Source: an uncultured Clostridia bacterium (lineage in GTDB: Bacteria; Bacillota; Clostridia; RUG12999). From it: a DNA stretch of 48,849 nt. Position numbers and translations under genes: made by a program. The stretch is from NCBI GenBank assembly GCA_934792465.1, contig CAKVOK010000021.1:1-48849 (forward strand), in the 5' to 3' direction. The stretch's first letter is position 1, and every line of letters starts with the position of its first letter. This document shows, one piece after another, positions 1-8,535 of the stretch. Below the pieces are notes generated by a model, which searched no databases, was not told the DNA's origin, and worked only from the letters and a program-made list of their open reading frames with translations.

Positions 1-161
1 TTGATTTAATTACTGTTTCAAGTCAACTGTCGGGGGACGACAGCCGACTTGAAAGTGCAAGACTTTTGGCAAAAAAACACAAAATCCTTGCACTTGAACA
101 ATTACAAAATGCCGAAAAAATTAGTATATGAGTGCATTTTGTAATTGTTCAGCAGTCATTA
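1..161 (-). repeat. Three-hairpin element, copy 1
   Basis: This is a near-exact reverse complement of 9529-9689; I find one substitution (near 77) and single-base length differences in two A-runs. It contains three consecutive hairpins: arms 19-32/38-51, 55-68/80-93 and 96-112/134-150. The last has a perfect 17-bp stem. Read as minus-strand RNA, the two mismatches in the first stem become G-U pairs, so the sense strand is probably minus. It then lies directly downstream of rarA and its terminator. The copy touches the window edge and may continue outside. No open reading frame or transposase is associated. Its function is unknown. Confidence 0.85.
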
Positions 162-167
162 AATAAG

Positions 168-246
168 GGGTGTTGCGAAACGAAATTGTTTTGCAACACC
201 CTCTTTTGTGGGGCTTTATGCGGTCTGTTCATTTTTCTACAGCCCC
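168..246 (-). terminator. rarA terminator within dispersed repeat family R1
   Basis: Arms 168-181 and 188-201 form a 14-bp stem with one G-T pair and a 6-nt loop, ending on the minus strand in a T-rich stretch just after the rarA stop. The flanking sequence to 246 (ggctttatgcggtctg) matches, in reverse, the R1 copies at 5261, 31984 and 48776. The rarA 3' end overlaps the repeat. Confidence 0.75.
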
Positions 247-1499
247 TTTTTCAATTCTTCCATATATCTTGTCAATGCATTTTCAAATTTGTTGTCGCAT
301 GCATGATAATACACGCTGTCGGCTATATTATCGGGCAGATATTGCTGCTTTACGTAATGCCCCGGATAGCTGTGCGGATATTTATATCCATCTGCATGGC
401 CGAGCTTTGCAGCACCCTTGTAATGTCCGTCTTTCAGATGCGCCGGTATATCGCCGGCATTTTTCGATTTTATTTCGTCTATTGCGGCATCAATCGCACA
501 AATAACACTGTTGGATTTCGGAGCGGTCGCAAGCAGGATAACAGCTTCGGCAAGAGGGAGTCTTGCTTCGGGAAACCCTAACTGCATGGCACTTTCGACG
601 CACGAACGCACAATGCTTGCCGCCTGCGGATATGCAAGTCCGATGTCCTCGGAGGCTATTACCGTAAGCCGTCGGCATATAGAAATCAGGTCGCCGCCCA
701 AAATCAGCCGTGCGAGATAATGCAGTGCTGCGTTTTCGTCACTGCCTCTGATAGATTTCTGAAATGCACTCAAAATATCGTAATGGCTGTCGCCGTCACG
801 GTCGTATCGTATTGCCGGTCTGCCGGTTACCTCCGTCACTGTCCGGACGGATATTTCGGGATTGCCGCTCTGAACCACGGTCATGAAGCAGACTTCCAGT
901 ATATTAAGCGATTTTCTTACGTCGCCGTATGCCATGTTGGAGATTTGCTCGAAAGCTTCGGGAGTCGCCGTCACTTCGGATTTGTATTCTCCGCACAGAT
1001 ATTTAATTCCCCGTTCCAACACGGGAACAATATCCTCCGGCTCAACGGGTTTAAATTCGAAAACGCTGCTTCGGCTCAAAATGGCGTTGTATACATAGAA
1101 ATACGGATTCTCCGTTGTGGACGCTATGAGAGTTATACTGCCGTTTTCAATATATTCGAGCAGCGATTGCTGCTGCTTCTTATTAAAGTTCTGAATTTCA
1201 TCGAGATACAGGACAATGCCGTTCATACCGTCAAAGCCTTTAAGTCCTGCGGCAACAGCTTTAATATCGCTTACCGAGCCGTTCGTTGCGTTTATGTAAT
1301 GAAGCTGCTTGCCTGCCTTTGCGGCAGCTATTCTCGCAAGCGTTGTCTTGCCCGTTCCGGACGGACCGTAAAAAATCATGTTCGGAATATTTCCGCTTTC
1401 TATAAGGCGGCGCAGAACCATGCCGTCGCCTATGAGATGCTTCTGACCTACGGTTTCGTCCAAGGTTTGCGGTCTTAATTTGTCTGCCAGCGGCTGCAT
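237..1499 (-). CDS. rarA: Replication-associated recombination protein A (RarA/MgsA), AAA+ ATPase
   Basis: This is a clamp-loader-like AAA+ ATPase that acts at stalled or gapped replication forks together with SSB. The protein is about 420 aa, normal for the family. Near its N-terminus it reads PLADKLRPQTLDETVGQ, then Walker A GPSGTGKTT (about residue 45) and Walker B LYLDEIQNF (about residue 98), followed by the lid and the C-terminal tetramerisation region. I chose ATG at 1499 because AGGAGG lies 8 nt upstream at 1508-1513. A GTG at 1508 would sit inside that ribosome binding site. It is monocistronic as far as can be seen, with a terminator hairpin immediately downstream. The identification is firm from the motif set. 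Confidence 0.95.
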   Translation of the reverse strand: MQPLADKLRPQTLDETVGQKHLIGDGMVLRRLIESGNIPNMIFYGPSGTGKTTLARIAAAKAGKQLHYINATNGSVSDIKAVAAGLKGFDGMNGIVLYLDEIQNFNKKQQQSLLEYIENGSITLIASTTENPYFYVYNAILSRSSVFEFKPVEPEDIVPVLERGIKYLCGEYKSEVTATPEAFEQISNMAYGDVRKSLNILEVCFMTVVQSGNPEISVRTVTEVTGRPAIRYDRDGDSHYDILSAFQKSIRGSDENAALHYLARLILGGDLISICRRLTVIASEDIGLAYPQAASIVRSCVESAMQLGFPEARLPLAEAVILLATAPKSNSVICAIDAAIDEIKSKNAGDIPAHLKDGHYKGAAKLGHADGYKYPHSYPGHYVKQQYLPDNIADSVYYHACDNKFENALTRYMEELKKGL

Positions 1500-1552
1500 G
1501 GTGAACACCTCCTTTTTTTGTTTATATCCGATTGCACAATGTTATAATAACC

Positions 1553-1664
1553 CCTTGGTAGAGCTGGCACCGTTAGGTGACTGAGGGGTTGTGGGTTTTG
1601 CATGGACTTCAATAGTATCCCTTGTGTAAAGGTGTGGGGACCGCTTGCGGCGGAAGGGTTGTCA
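1553..1664. repeat. Dispersed palindromic repeat R2, copy between rarA and glyA
   Basis: Positions 1553-1592 are the exact reverse complement of 30477-30516 (40 nt). A second module at about 1634-1662, with GACCGC-tt-GCGGC followed by GGAAGGGTTGT, recurs at 17086-17115 and 17158-17189 with different but still paired stems. It fills the 197-bp rarA-glyA gap. It resembles non-coding palindromic repeats common in gut Clostridia; no coding potential is seen. Confidence 0.75.
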
Positions 1665-1696
1665 AAATTATATTTATACCCCCGGTATCGGTCGAA

Positions 1697-2929
1697 TTAT
1701 TTATATAACGGATACTTTTCACAAAGCTTTGCAACACGGTCTTTAACCTCATCAAATGCTTTGTCGCAGATTGCAAGCTTGATTAAAGCTGCAATTTCTT
1801 TCATATCGTCCTCTTTCATGCCTCTTGAAGTAACGGCAGGTGTGCCGAGTCTTAATCCGCTTGTTATAAACGGACTCTGAGTTTCAAACGGGATTGTGTT
1901 TTTGTTTGCAGTTATGGAAACCTCGTCCAAAATGTGTTCCGCTTCTTTTCCCGTTACACCCATGTTTGTGAGGTCAACGAGCATCAGGTGATTGTCCGTT
2001 CCGCCGGAAACGATTGTAAATCCGAGCTGCATAAGTGCTTCGGAAAGAGCTTTTGCATTCTTGATTATCTGTGTCTGATATTCCTTGAATTCCGGTGAGA
2101 GCGCTTCTTTGAAACATACCGCCTTTGCTGCTATAACGTGCATGAGCGGGCCTCCCTGAAGTCCCGGGAATATAGCCTTGTCTATCGCTTTTGCATATTC
2201 CTCCTTGCAAAGGATAAGACCGCCTCTCGGACCTCTTAATGTTTTGTGCGTTGTGGTCGTTACGAAATCCGCATACGGCACGGGCGACGGATGCAGTCCT
2301 GCTGCCACAAGACCTGCTATGTGTGCCATATCTACGAGCAGATATGCACCTGCTTCGTCTGCGATTTCCTTGAATTTTGCAAAATCTATTATTCTTGAAT
2401 ATGCACTTGCACCGGCAAGAATAAGCTTCGGTTTATGTTCAACGGCAAGCCGGCGAATCTCTTCATAATCGATTGTCTGCGTTTCACGGCTTACTCCGTA
2501 AGGAACAATATTAAAATATTTTCCCGAAATATTTACCGGACTTCCGTGCGAAAGATGACCTCCGTGCGAGAGGTTCATGCTCAATACGGTGTCGCCCGGT
2601 TTCAGCATAGCGAAGAAAACGGCGAGGTTTGTGCTTGCTCCGCAGTGAGCCTGAACGTTTGCGTGTTCTGCTCCGAAAAGCTTTTTTGCACGCTCAATCG
2701 CGAGCGTTTCCACAACGTCCACATATTCGCAGCCGCCGTAATAACGCTTGCCCGGATACCCCTCGGCATATTTATTTGTGAGAGGTGTTCCCATTGCTTC
2801 TATTACCGCATTTGAAACAAAGTTTTCGGAAGCGATAAGCTCAATTTTGTTTCTCTGACGGTTTACCTCATTTTCAATCGCATCGGCGATTTCGGGGTCG
2901 ACTTTTCTTATCTCATCGGTTGTGTACAT
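1697..2929 (-). CDS. glyA: Serine hydroxymethyltransferase
   Basis: This PLP enzyme interconverts serine and tetrahydrofolate with glycine and 5,10-methylene-THF, the main one-carbon source of the cell. The 410-aa product matches family length. Visible motifs include IELIASENFVS near the N-terminus, KYAEGYPGKRYYGGCE, and TTTTHKTLRGPRGG carrying the PLP lysine (about residue 230). The reading frame stays open to 2992, but ATG at 2929 (MYTTDEIRKVDPE) has GGAGAG at good distance and gives a standard N-terminus, so the longer form is rejected. It has its own promoter and appears monocistronic. Confidence 0.97.
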   Translation of the reverse strand: MYTTDEIRKVDPEIADAIENEVNRQRNKIELIASENFVSNAVIEAMGTPLTNKYAEGYPGKRYYGGCEYVDVVETLAIERAKKLFGAEHANVQAHCGASTNLAVFFAMLKPGDTVLSMNLSHGGHLSHGSPVNISGKYFNIVPYGVSRETQTIDYEEIRRLAVEHKPKLILAGASAYSRIIDFAKFKEIADEAGAYLLVDMAHIAGLVAAGLHPSPVPYADFVTTTTHKTLRGPRGGLILCKEEYAKAIDKAIFPGLQGGPLMHVIAAKAVCFKEALSPEFKEYQTQIIKNAKALSEALMQLGFTIVSGGTDNHLMLVDLTNMGVTGKEAEHILDEVSITANKNTIPFETQSPFITSGLRLGTPAVTSRGMKEDDMKEIAALIKLAICDKAFDEVKDRVAKLCEKYPLYK

Positions 2930-2963
2930 ATTCAACTCTCCATTCTGATTGTATTTACTTATT

Positions 2964-2992
2964 ATTATATACTTAATTCGGAAATTTTGCAA
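2964..2992 (-). promoter_or_regulatory. glyA promoter
   Basis: On the minus strand, TTGCAA (2992-2987) and TATAAT (2969-2964) are separated by 17 bp, about 35 bp upstream of the glyA start. Confidence 0.75.
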
Positions 2993-3055
2993 GTGCTTTA
3001 AATGACAATTTAAGAAATTTAATTACATTTTTCTTTTATAGTTTGCACAAACCTA

Positions 3056-3084
3056 TTGCAAAATCGGCACATATGTGTTATAAT
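3056..3084 (+). promoter_or_regulatory. Promoter of the SLH-domain protein gene
   Basis: TTGCAA, a 17-bp spacer and TATAAT. It leaves an AT-rich leader of about 130 nt before the gene, in which I see no clear structure. Confidence 0.7.
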
Positions 3085-3220
3085 TATACAAAAGAGTATA
3101 CATGGAAGATTACAAAATTGTGCAAAGTGATAAAATATTATTTTCCTGCAACTTTTTAAGTATCTCGGCGGTATTGTATATAGAAAACAAAAAATATAAA
3201 ATAAAAAAGGGGATGTTTTT

Positions 3221-5230
3221 ATGAAAAAAAGGATAACGGCACTGGCACTTTCGGCAATTATGTTAGGCATGTGCGGAATAAGCGCTTTGGCGGAAACACC
3301 TATGGAATACGCACTGAAATCCGTTAAGGAGCGTATCGGGAATACGGATGAGTACACGAATTTCGACAGCGATACATATGAAGACGAAAACGGAATTTTG
3401 TATTCGTTCTCGTGGCAGATTGACAAGGATAAATACGAAAGGCTGTATGTCGGCTGTACGCAAAACGGCACGATACGGGAATATTCGGACGACAGTGCGG
3501 AGCGTGCGGACTACGGCGTGAAATTTATTCAGAACAGAATTTCAAAGGAAGAAGCGGTAAAAAGGGCGCAGCAGCTTGCGGATAAGCTGAATCCGTCGCT
3601 GAAAGGCGAGCTTATTGTTGAAGTGCCGGAGGTATATGACAGCTACGATTTTCACATAAAGAGAATTAAAAACGGACTTGATGTCGTATGTGACGGCGGC
3701 AGCATTACGCTTGACAAAAATGCGGAAAAGATTACAAATTACAATGTTGCCGTAACCGAGAATACGGAATTTTTGCCTGCCGAGAATTTAATCGGTAAAG
3801 ATGCCGCAATGAAAAATTACGGCGAAAAACTCGGTATGGAGCTTGAATACAAATTTAAGTATGATTATAATAAGGAAAGGCGTAAACGCGAAAGAAAGCT
3901 TTATTTGCAGTATACGGCAAATAATGATGATAAAATCAGCGCAATCGACGGCGAAAAGGTAACTCCTGTATGCGATATTGTTTTGTATAGAAACATGAGC
4001 GGCGGTTCTGCCAAAGCGGAAGCGATGGAGGCAGATGCGGACAACGGATTCAGCGATGCGGAAATAGCCGAGCTGGAAGCCGTAAACGGACTGCTTTCAA
4101 AAAACGAGCTTATAAAGCTTGCAGAGGATAAGGTCGGCATAGACAGCAAGCTTGAGCTTGATAGATTCGGACTTTACAAAGAAGCGTATTACTCCGATGT
4201 TCCGGTGGAATATGTTGCAAGAATGAATTTCAGAAACAAGGACGACAAGACAGGAAAATTCGCAAATGTTTCGATAAATGCGAAAACGGGCGAGGTTATA
4301 TCTTTCTACAAGAGCGGTGCGGCCGAGGACGATAACAACAGGCTTGCGGACGACAAGCTGAAAGCGATAGCCGAAGAAGCGGCGAAAAAGTTTGCCGGTG
4401 CGAAATTTGGCGAATACAAGCAAAAAGGCGACGGCAAACACGGATATTTCACATATTCAAGATATGTCAACGGTGCAAGGTTTGATAATGACAGCTTATA
4501 TGTAAATGTAAATATTACGTCCGGCGAGGTTGACGGCTATAACATAGCATACACAAATACGGTGTTCCCGTCCGTCGCAGGAATCATGGATAAAGCGGCT
4601 GCGGAAAAGAGCCTGTTCTCTCAGGTTGAATACAAGACCGTTTACGTTAAGACGGAGGACAGGAAAATGGTTCCCGTATACGATTTCACGGACGAAAAGC
4701 CGCTTAGCACAGACGCAAAAACGGGCGAGCTTATCAGCAACGGCAATGTATACGAAGCGGAAGTTTATGATTATAACGATATAAAAAATCATTATGCAAA
4801 AAATGAGATAAAGGCGCTTGCGGAACTCGGAAACGGCTTGAAAGGCGAAAGTTTCAGACCTGACGAAACGATTACGCAGGAAGATTTCTTAAAGCTGCTT
4901 TTCGGCAGATATACCGATGACGTATACGAGCGTATGGACATTGAAAAAGCCGGCATTGCGAAAAATGCTTCTGCTGCCGTAACAAAAGAGGACGCCGCAA
5001 AGATATTGGTTTATAACCTCGGAAACGGTATGTATGAGCTTGCACAGGAGGATATTTTCAAATCTCCTTTTGCGGACGTAACGGAAAATGTGGGATTTGC
5101 CGCTATTCTCAAAGGAAAGAAAATAGTAAGCGGCGATGAAAACGGTATGTTTATGCCGAAAGAAAATATTACACGAGCAAATGCCGCAATAATGATTTAC
5201 AGATATTTTGTAAGCAACGGACACAATTAA
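3221..5230 (+). CDS. Secreted YcdB/PepSY-like protein with C-terminal SLH domains
   Basis: The 669-aa product starts with a signal peptide (MKKRITALALSAIMLGMCG, cleavage near ALAE). The long middle part has three spaced stretches of the type 'KEEAVKRAQQLADKLNP' (about residues 107, 291 and 377), each followed by beta-rich segments ending in 'TGEVISFY' or similar. This is the pattern of YcdB/YcdC- or PepSY-type repeats. The last ~145 residues carry SLH-like motifs (SFRPDETITQEDFLKLL; FADV; ENGMFMPKENITRANAAIMIYR) that would bind secondary cell-wall polymer. The inferred role is a cell-surface protein, perhaps regulating an extracellular protease, but the substrate is unknown. A GGGG-containing RBS precedes ATG 3221. 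Confidence 0.85.
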   Translation: MKKRITALALSAIMLGMCGISALAETPMEYALKSVKERIGNTDEYTNFDSDTYEDENGILYSFSWQIDKDKYERLYVGCTQNGTIREYSDDSAERADYGVKFIQNRISKEEAVKRAQQLADKLNPSLKGELIVEVPEVYDSYDFHIKRIKNGLDVVCDGGSITLDKNAEKITNYNVAVTENTEFLPAENLIGKDAAMKNYGEKLGMELEYKFKYDYNKERRKRERKLYLQYTANNDDKISAIDGEKVTPVCDIVLYRNMSGGSAKAEAMEADADNGFSDAEIAELEAVNGLLSKNELIKLAEDKVGIDSKLELDRFGLYKEAYYSDVPVEYVARMNFRNKDDKTGKFANVSINAKTGEVISFYKSGAAEDDNNRLADDKLKAIAEEAAKKFAGAKFGEYKQKGDGKHGYFTYSRYVNGARFDNDSLYVNVNITSGEVDGYNIAYTNTVFPSVAGIMDKAAAEKSLFSQVEYKTVYVKTEDRKMVPVYDFTDEKPLSTDAKTGELISNGNVYEAEVYDYNDIKNHYAKNEIKALAELGNGLKGESFRPDETITQEDFLKLLFGRYTDDVYERMDIEKAGIAKNASAAVTKEDAAKILVYNLGNGMYELAQEDIFKSPFADVTENVGFAAILKGKKIVSGDENGMFMPKENITRANAAIMIYRYFVSNGHN

Positions 5231-5260
5231 TATTATATCATGGTGAACTTCTAAAAAAAC

Positions 5261-5355
5261 GGGGCTTTAGCAAAATGCACAGACCGCATAAAGCACTATT
5301 TTTCTAAAGCTCCTAAAAAGGGTGTTGCAAAACAATTTTGTTTTGCAACACCCTT
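5261..5355 (+). terminator. Bidirectional terminator inside R1 repeat
   Basis: The conserved R1 body (5261-5295, ggggctttagcaaaatgcac...) is followed by a perfect 16-bp stem (5318-5333/5340-5355, 6-nt loop) flanked by A- and T-runs. It lies between the convergent SLH-protein gene and galE and can serve both. The stem sequence differs from the 32044-32077 copy by paired changes. Confidence 0.85.
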
Positions 5356-5361
5356 AATTTT

Positions 5362-6375
5362 TTAGTCTTCAAATCCGTTAGGATTGTTTTTCTGCCATCT
5401 CCATGAATCAAGGCACATATCTTCGATGCTGTTTTCAGCTTTCCAGCCAAGCTCGTTCAGAGCCTTTGTCGGGTCGGCATAGCATTCGGCAATATCGCCG
5501 GCACGAGGCGGGTCGATTACATACGGAATTGTCTTTCCGCTTGCTTTCTCAAATGCCTTTACTATATCGAGTACTGAATATCCTTTTCCCGTACCGAGGT
5601 TGAATATGTGAACTCCCGGTTTGTCGGACTCCACATCAACTGTTTTAACATGACCCTTTGCAAGGTCTACAACGTGGATATAATCTCTTACGCCGGTGCC
5701 GTCGTGCGTCGGATAGCTGTTGCCGAAAACGTGGAGCTTTTCAAGCTTGCCTACGGCAACCTGCGTTATATACGGCAGCAGATTGTTCGGGATTCCTCTC
5801 GGATTTTCGCCTATGCGGCCGCTTTTGTGAGCGCCTATCGGGTTGAAATATCTGAGAAGCGTAACGGAAAAACGGTTGTCCGATACATAAAGATCCTGTA
5901 AAATCATTTCAAGCATAAGCTTTGTCGAGCCGTAAGGGTTCGTCGTATGCAGCGGAAAATCCTCTTTTATAGGCACTGTTTTCGGGCTTCCGTACACCGT
6001 TGCGGAAGATGAAAATACTATGTTGAATACGTTGTATTTCTGCATCAACTCCAAAAGGTTGAGCGTTCCCGTGATGTTGTTGTGATAATATTTGAGCGGA
6101 ATCTGCACGGATTCGCCGACTGCTTTAAGTCCGGCAAAATGGATTACGCTGTCGATTTTATTTTCTTTGAAAATTTGTTCGAATTTATCGTAGTCAAGCA
6201 TATCGCATTCATAGAATTTGAAATCCTTGCCTGTAAGGTCTTTGATTATTTCGAGTGATTTCGGCGATGAATTTGCGAAATTGTCCATAACCACAATTTC
6301 ATATCCGGAGTTCAAAAGCTCCACGCAAGTGTGGCTTCCTATGTATCCTGCGCCGCCGGTTACTAAAATCTTCAT
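5362..6375 (-). CDS. galE: UDP-glucose 4-epimerase
   Basis: An extended short-chain dehydrogenase that interconverts UDP-galactose and UDP-glucose for the Leloir pathway and for cell-surface glycans. The 337-aa product is standard in length. The NAD-binding GGAGYIGSH is at residues 7-15, the catalytic Tyr/Lys pair lies in NPYGSTKLMLE (about residue 147), and the serine is in FSSSATVYG (about residue 122). The start ATG 6375 follows AGGGGG. No galK or galT lies nearby, so a role in making sugar nucleotides for surface polymers is as likely as galactose catabolism (inference). Confidence 0.96.
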   Translation of the reverse strand: MKILVTGGAGYIGSHTCVELLNSGYEIVVMDNFANSSPKSLEIIKDLTGKDFKFYECDMLDYDKFEQIFKENKIDSVIHFAGLKAVGESVQIPLKYYHNNITGTLNLLELMQKYNVFNIVFSSSATVYGSPKTVPIKEDFPLHTTNPYGSTKLMLEMILQDLYVSDNRFSVTLLRYFNPIGAHKSGRIGENPRGIPNNLLPYITQVAVGKLEKLHVFGNSYPTHDGTGVRDYIHVVDLAKGHVKTVDVESDKPGVHIFNLGTGKGYSVLDIVKAFEKASGKTIPYVIDPPRAGDIAECYADPTKALNELGWKAENSIEDMCLDSWRWQKNNPNGFED

Positions 6376-6408
6376 ATTAATGCCCCCTGTTTATTTTTGA
6401 TTATCTTT

Positions 6409-6437
6409 ATTATATACCAAAAAACATATTTTTTCAA
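6409..6437 (-). promoter_or_regulatory. galE promoter
   Basis: Minus strand TTGAAA (6437-6432), 17-bp spacer, TATAAT (6414-6409). It is back to back with the plus-strand promoter at 6474. Confidence 0.75.
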
Positions 6438-6473
6438 TAGCTTTTTATAAATTTGTTGTTTTTTACAAATATA

Positions 6474-6502
6474 TTGACAATTGAATTGAAATGTTGTATA
6501 AT
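6474..6502 (+). promoter_or_regulatory. Promoter of the small protein-Lrp-aminotransferase operon
   Basis: Perfect TTGACA, 17-bp spacer, perfect TATAAT, 25-31 bp before the first gene. Confidence 0.85.
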
Positions 6503-6526
6503 ATCATTATATGCAAAAAAGGATGA

Positions 6527-6751
6527 ATGTATATGGCTAAATGTATATTTAAAACCGTGGCATTGGGATATTCCAAGGAAGAGGTCGTAAAATATATTCT
6601 GGATATGAGCGCGGCGGCGGAAAAAGAGGTTGCGTCCGCCGGGCATCAGGTGGAAATTTATAAAGAAGAAGCGGCAAGGCTCAAAGAAAAGCTAAAGGCT
6701 AAAAATGCAGAATTGAAACAGCTTAAAGAAAGGATGAACGAAAATGCTTAG
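6527..6751 (+). CDS. Small coiled-coil protein, DivIVA-like N-terminus
   Basis: This is a 72-74 aa protein. It starts at ATG 6527 or, with better spacing from AAAGGA, at ATG 6533 (MAKCIFKTVALGY). The first ~25 residues (FKTVALGYSKEEVVKYIL) recall the short N-terminal motif of DivIVA/GpsB proteins. Residues 30-72 are a highly charged heptad-like coiled coil (EIYKEEAARLKEKLKAKNA). The family is not recognised with certainty. It is the first gene of an operon and overlaps the next gene by 8 nt, so it is probably translated with the Lrp-type regulator. It could be a small membrane-pole or scaffold protein (inference). Confidence 0.7.
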   Translation: MYMAKCIFKTVALGYSKEEVVKYILDMSAAAEKEVASAGHQVEIYKEEAARLKEKLKAKNAELKQLKERMNENA

Positions 6752-7229
6752 TGATGAAATACTTAAAATTCTTGACGAGGATTGCAATATAGAACCGGAA
6801 CAGATTGCCGTTATGACGGATTCGTCTGTGGAAGAGGTTTGCGATGCGATAAATAAAATGAAAGAAAACAACGTTTTGCTCGGCAACAAAGCTATAATAA
6901 ACTGGGAAAAAACGCACGTGGAAAGCGTTACGGCGCTTATCGAGCTGAAAGTCACTCCGCAAAGAGGCGAGGGCTTTGACAAGGTTGCGGAGCGTATATA
7001 TAAATATCCGCAGGTAAAATCGCTCTATCTTATGTCCGGTGGATTTGACCTTTGCGTTATAATCGAGGGCAAAAGCATGAAAAACGTTGCGCTGTTCGTT
7101 GCGAGTACGCTTGCGCCGATGGAATCGGTTGTCAGCACGGCGACGCATTTTGTGCTGAAAAAATACAAAGACCACGGCACAATTTTTGAGGATAACGAAA
7201 CTGACGACAGGCAGGTGATTACTCTGTGA
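6744..7229 (+). CDS. Lrp/AsnC family transcriptional regulator
   Basis: The 161-aa product matches Lrp/AsnC regulators: an N-terminal winged HTH (residues 1-55, with SSVEEVCDAINKMKENNVL) and a C-terminal RAM/AsnC ligand domain (ALIELKVTPQ ... SLYLMSGGFDLCVII ... LAPMESVVSTATHFVLKKYKD). Such proteins sense amino acids. The stop overlaps the GTG of the following aminotransferase by 4 nt, so translation is coupled and the regulator likely controls that gene or senses its substrate or product (inference). The HTH is short and acidic at its start, unlike classical Lrp, so DNA binding is not certain. Confidence 0.88.
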   Translation: MLSDEILKILDEDCNIEPEQIAVMTDSSVEEVCDAINKMKENNVLLGNKAIINWEKTHVESVTALIELKVTPQRGEGFDKVAERIYKYPQVKSLYLMSGGFDLCVIIEGKSMKNVALFVASTLAPMESVVSTATHFVLKKYKDHGTIFEDNETDDRQVITL

Positions 7230-8392
7230 ATATACAAAATATTTTATCGGACAGAGTTAAGAGCATAGAACCGTCCGGAATAAGAAAATTTTTCGACATA
7301 GTGACAGAAATGAAAGACGCCGTATCTCTCGGAGTGGGAGAACCGGATTTCGTTACGCCGTGGCATATAAGAGAAGAGGGAATTTATTCCCTGGAAAAGG
7401 GCAGCACGCACTACACGTCCAATTCGGGTCTTTTGCCGCTGCGTGAAGAAATATGCAAATATTTGAACAGAAGATTTGATTTGAAATACAATCCGAAACA
7501 GGTGCTTGTAACCGTGGGCGGCAGCGAAGCCATAGATATATGCATACGTTCCATAGTAAATCCGGGCGAGGAAGTGCTGATTCCGGAACCGTCTTTTGTA
7601 TGCTACAAGCCTTGTACTGTGCTTGCCGGCGGTGTTCCCGTGCCTATAGTCACGAAAGAAGAGGACGAATTTCGTCTTACGGCAGACGCACTCAAAAAGG
7701 CTATAACGCCGAAAACAAAGCTGCTTGTGCTTCCGTTCCCGAACAATCCTACCGGCGCCGTTATGCGCAGAAAGGATCTCGAAGAAATTGCAGAGGTGCT
7801 TAAAGGTACGGATATAGTTGTTTTGTCGGACGAGATTTATGCGGAGCTTACGTATGGCGAAAACCATGTTTCCATAGCTTCCATACCGGGAATGTACGAA
7901 AGAACCATAGTTGTAAACGGTTTTTCAAAAGCGTATGCAATGACGGGCTGGCGTCTCGGATATGCCGTGGGCGATGAGCAGTTCATAAAATCGATGACGA
8001 AGATTCACCAGTATGCCATAATGAGCGCACCGACAACAAGCCAGTATGCGGCGATTGAAGCACTTAAAAACGGCGACGATGATATTGCAATGATGAAAAA
8101 AGAATATGACTACAGAAGAAAAATCGTAGTTGACAGTTTCAGGAAAATGGGACTGGAATGCTTTGAACCGCAGGGCGCATTTTATGTATTCCCGTGCATT
8201 AAAAAGCTCAATATGAAGTCCGAAGAATTTTGCGAACGCCTGCTGCGGGAGGAAAAAGTTGCGGTCATTCCCGGAACGGCTCTCGGCGAAAGCGGCGAGG
8301 GATATTTCAGGGCATCGTATTGCTATTCCATCAAAAATTTGAATATTGCGCTTGCAAGAATTGAAGAATTTGTGAAGAAATATACGAAATAA
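7226..8392 (+). CDS. Class I/II PLP-dependent aminotransferase
   Basis: A 388-aa fold-type I aminotransferase. Visible are GVGEPDFVTPWHI near the N-terminus, the substrate-pocket stretch FPNNPTGAVM (about residue 171), and the PLP lysine in NGFSKAYAMTGWRLGY (about residue 233). It resembles the PatA/AspC-like subgroup found beside Lrp-type regulators in Clostridia, acting on aromatic or aspartate-type amino acids, but the sequence does not fix the substrate. The start is GTG 7226, overlapping the regulator gene (GTGA). A 12-bp dyad at 8402-8444 lies just past the stop but lacks a T-run. Confidence 0.92.
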   Translation: MNIQNILSDRVKSIEPSGIRKFFDIVTEMKDAVSLGVGEPDFVTPWHIREEGIYSLEKGSTHYTSNSGLLPLREEICKYLNRRFDLKYNPKQVLVTVGGSEAIDICIRSIVNPGEEVLIPEPSFVCYKPCTVLAGGVPVPIVTKEEDEFRLTADALKKAITPKTKLLVLPFPNNPTGAVMRRKDLEEIAEVLKGTDIVVLSDEIYAELTYGENHVSIASIPGMYERTIVVNGFSKAYAMTGWRLGYAVGDEQFIKSMTKIHQYAIMSAPTTSQYAAIEALKNGDDDIAMMKKEYDYRRKIVVDSFRKMGLECFEPQGAFYVFPCIKKLNMKSEEFCERLLREEKVAVIPGTALGESGEGYFRASYCYSIKNLNIALARIEEFVKKYTK

Positions 8393-8401
8393 TAATATTT
8401 T

Positions 8402-8444
8402 ATTAATCCGCAGGTACGGATTTATCCGGTGTCTGCGGATTAAT
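8402..8444 (+). terminator. Stem-loop downstream of the aminotransferase gene
   Basis: Perfect 12-bp arms (8402-8413 and 8433-8444) with an inner CGGA-ttta-TCCG stem. No T-run follows, so termination may be weak or the hairpin may protect the 3' end. Confidence 0.5.
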
Positions 8445-8477
8445 CATCTGTCCCACCCTCCTCCCCTGCACTGCGCT

Positions 8478-8503
8478 GCGGTCTGTGCATTTTGCCGCAG
8501 CCC
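8478..8503 (-). repeat. R1 fragment
   Basis: gcggtctgtgcattttgc matches the reverse complement of the R1 core (5271-5288). The neighbouring ctgcgctgcggtc stretch resembles the hairpin at 46372-46411. It is a degenerate remnant in the gap before lacI-like gene 8536. Confidence 0.55.
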
Positions 8504-8535
8504 GAATATAAATTTTACCGAACGGAGATTTTCTT

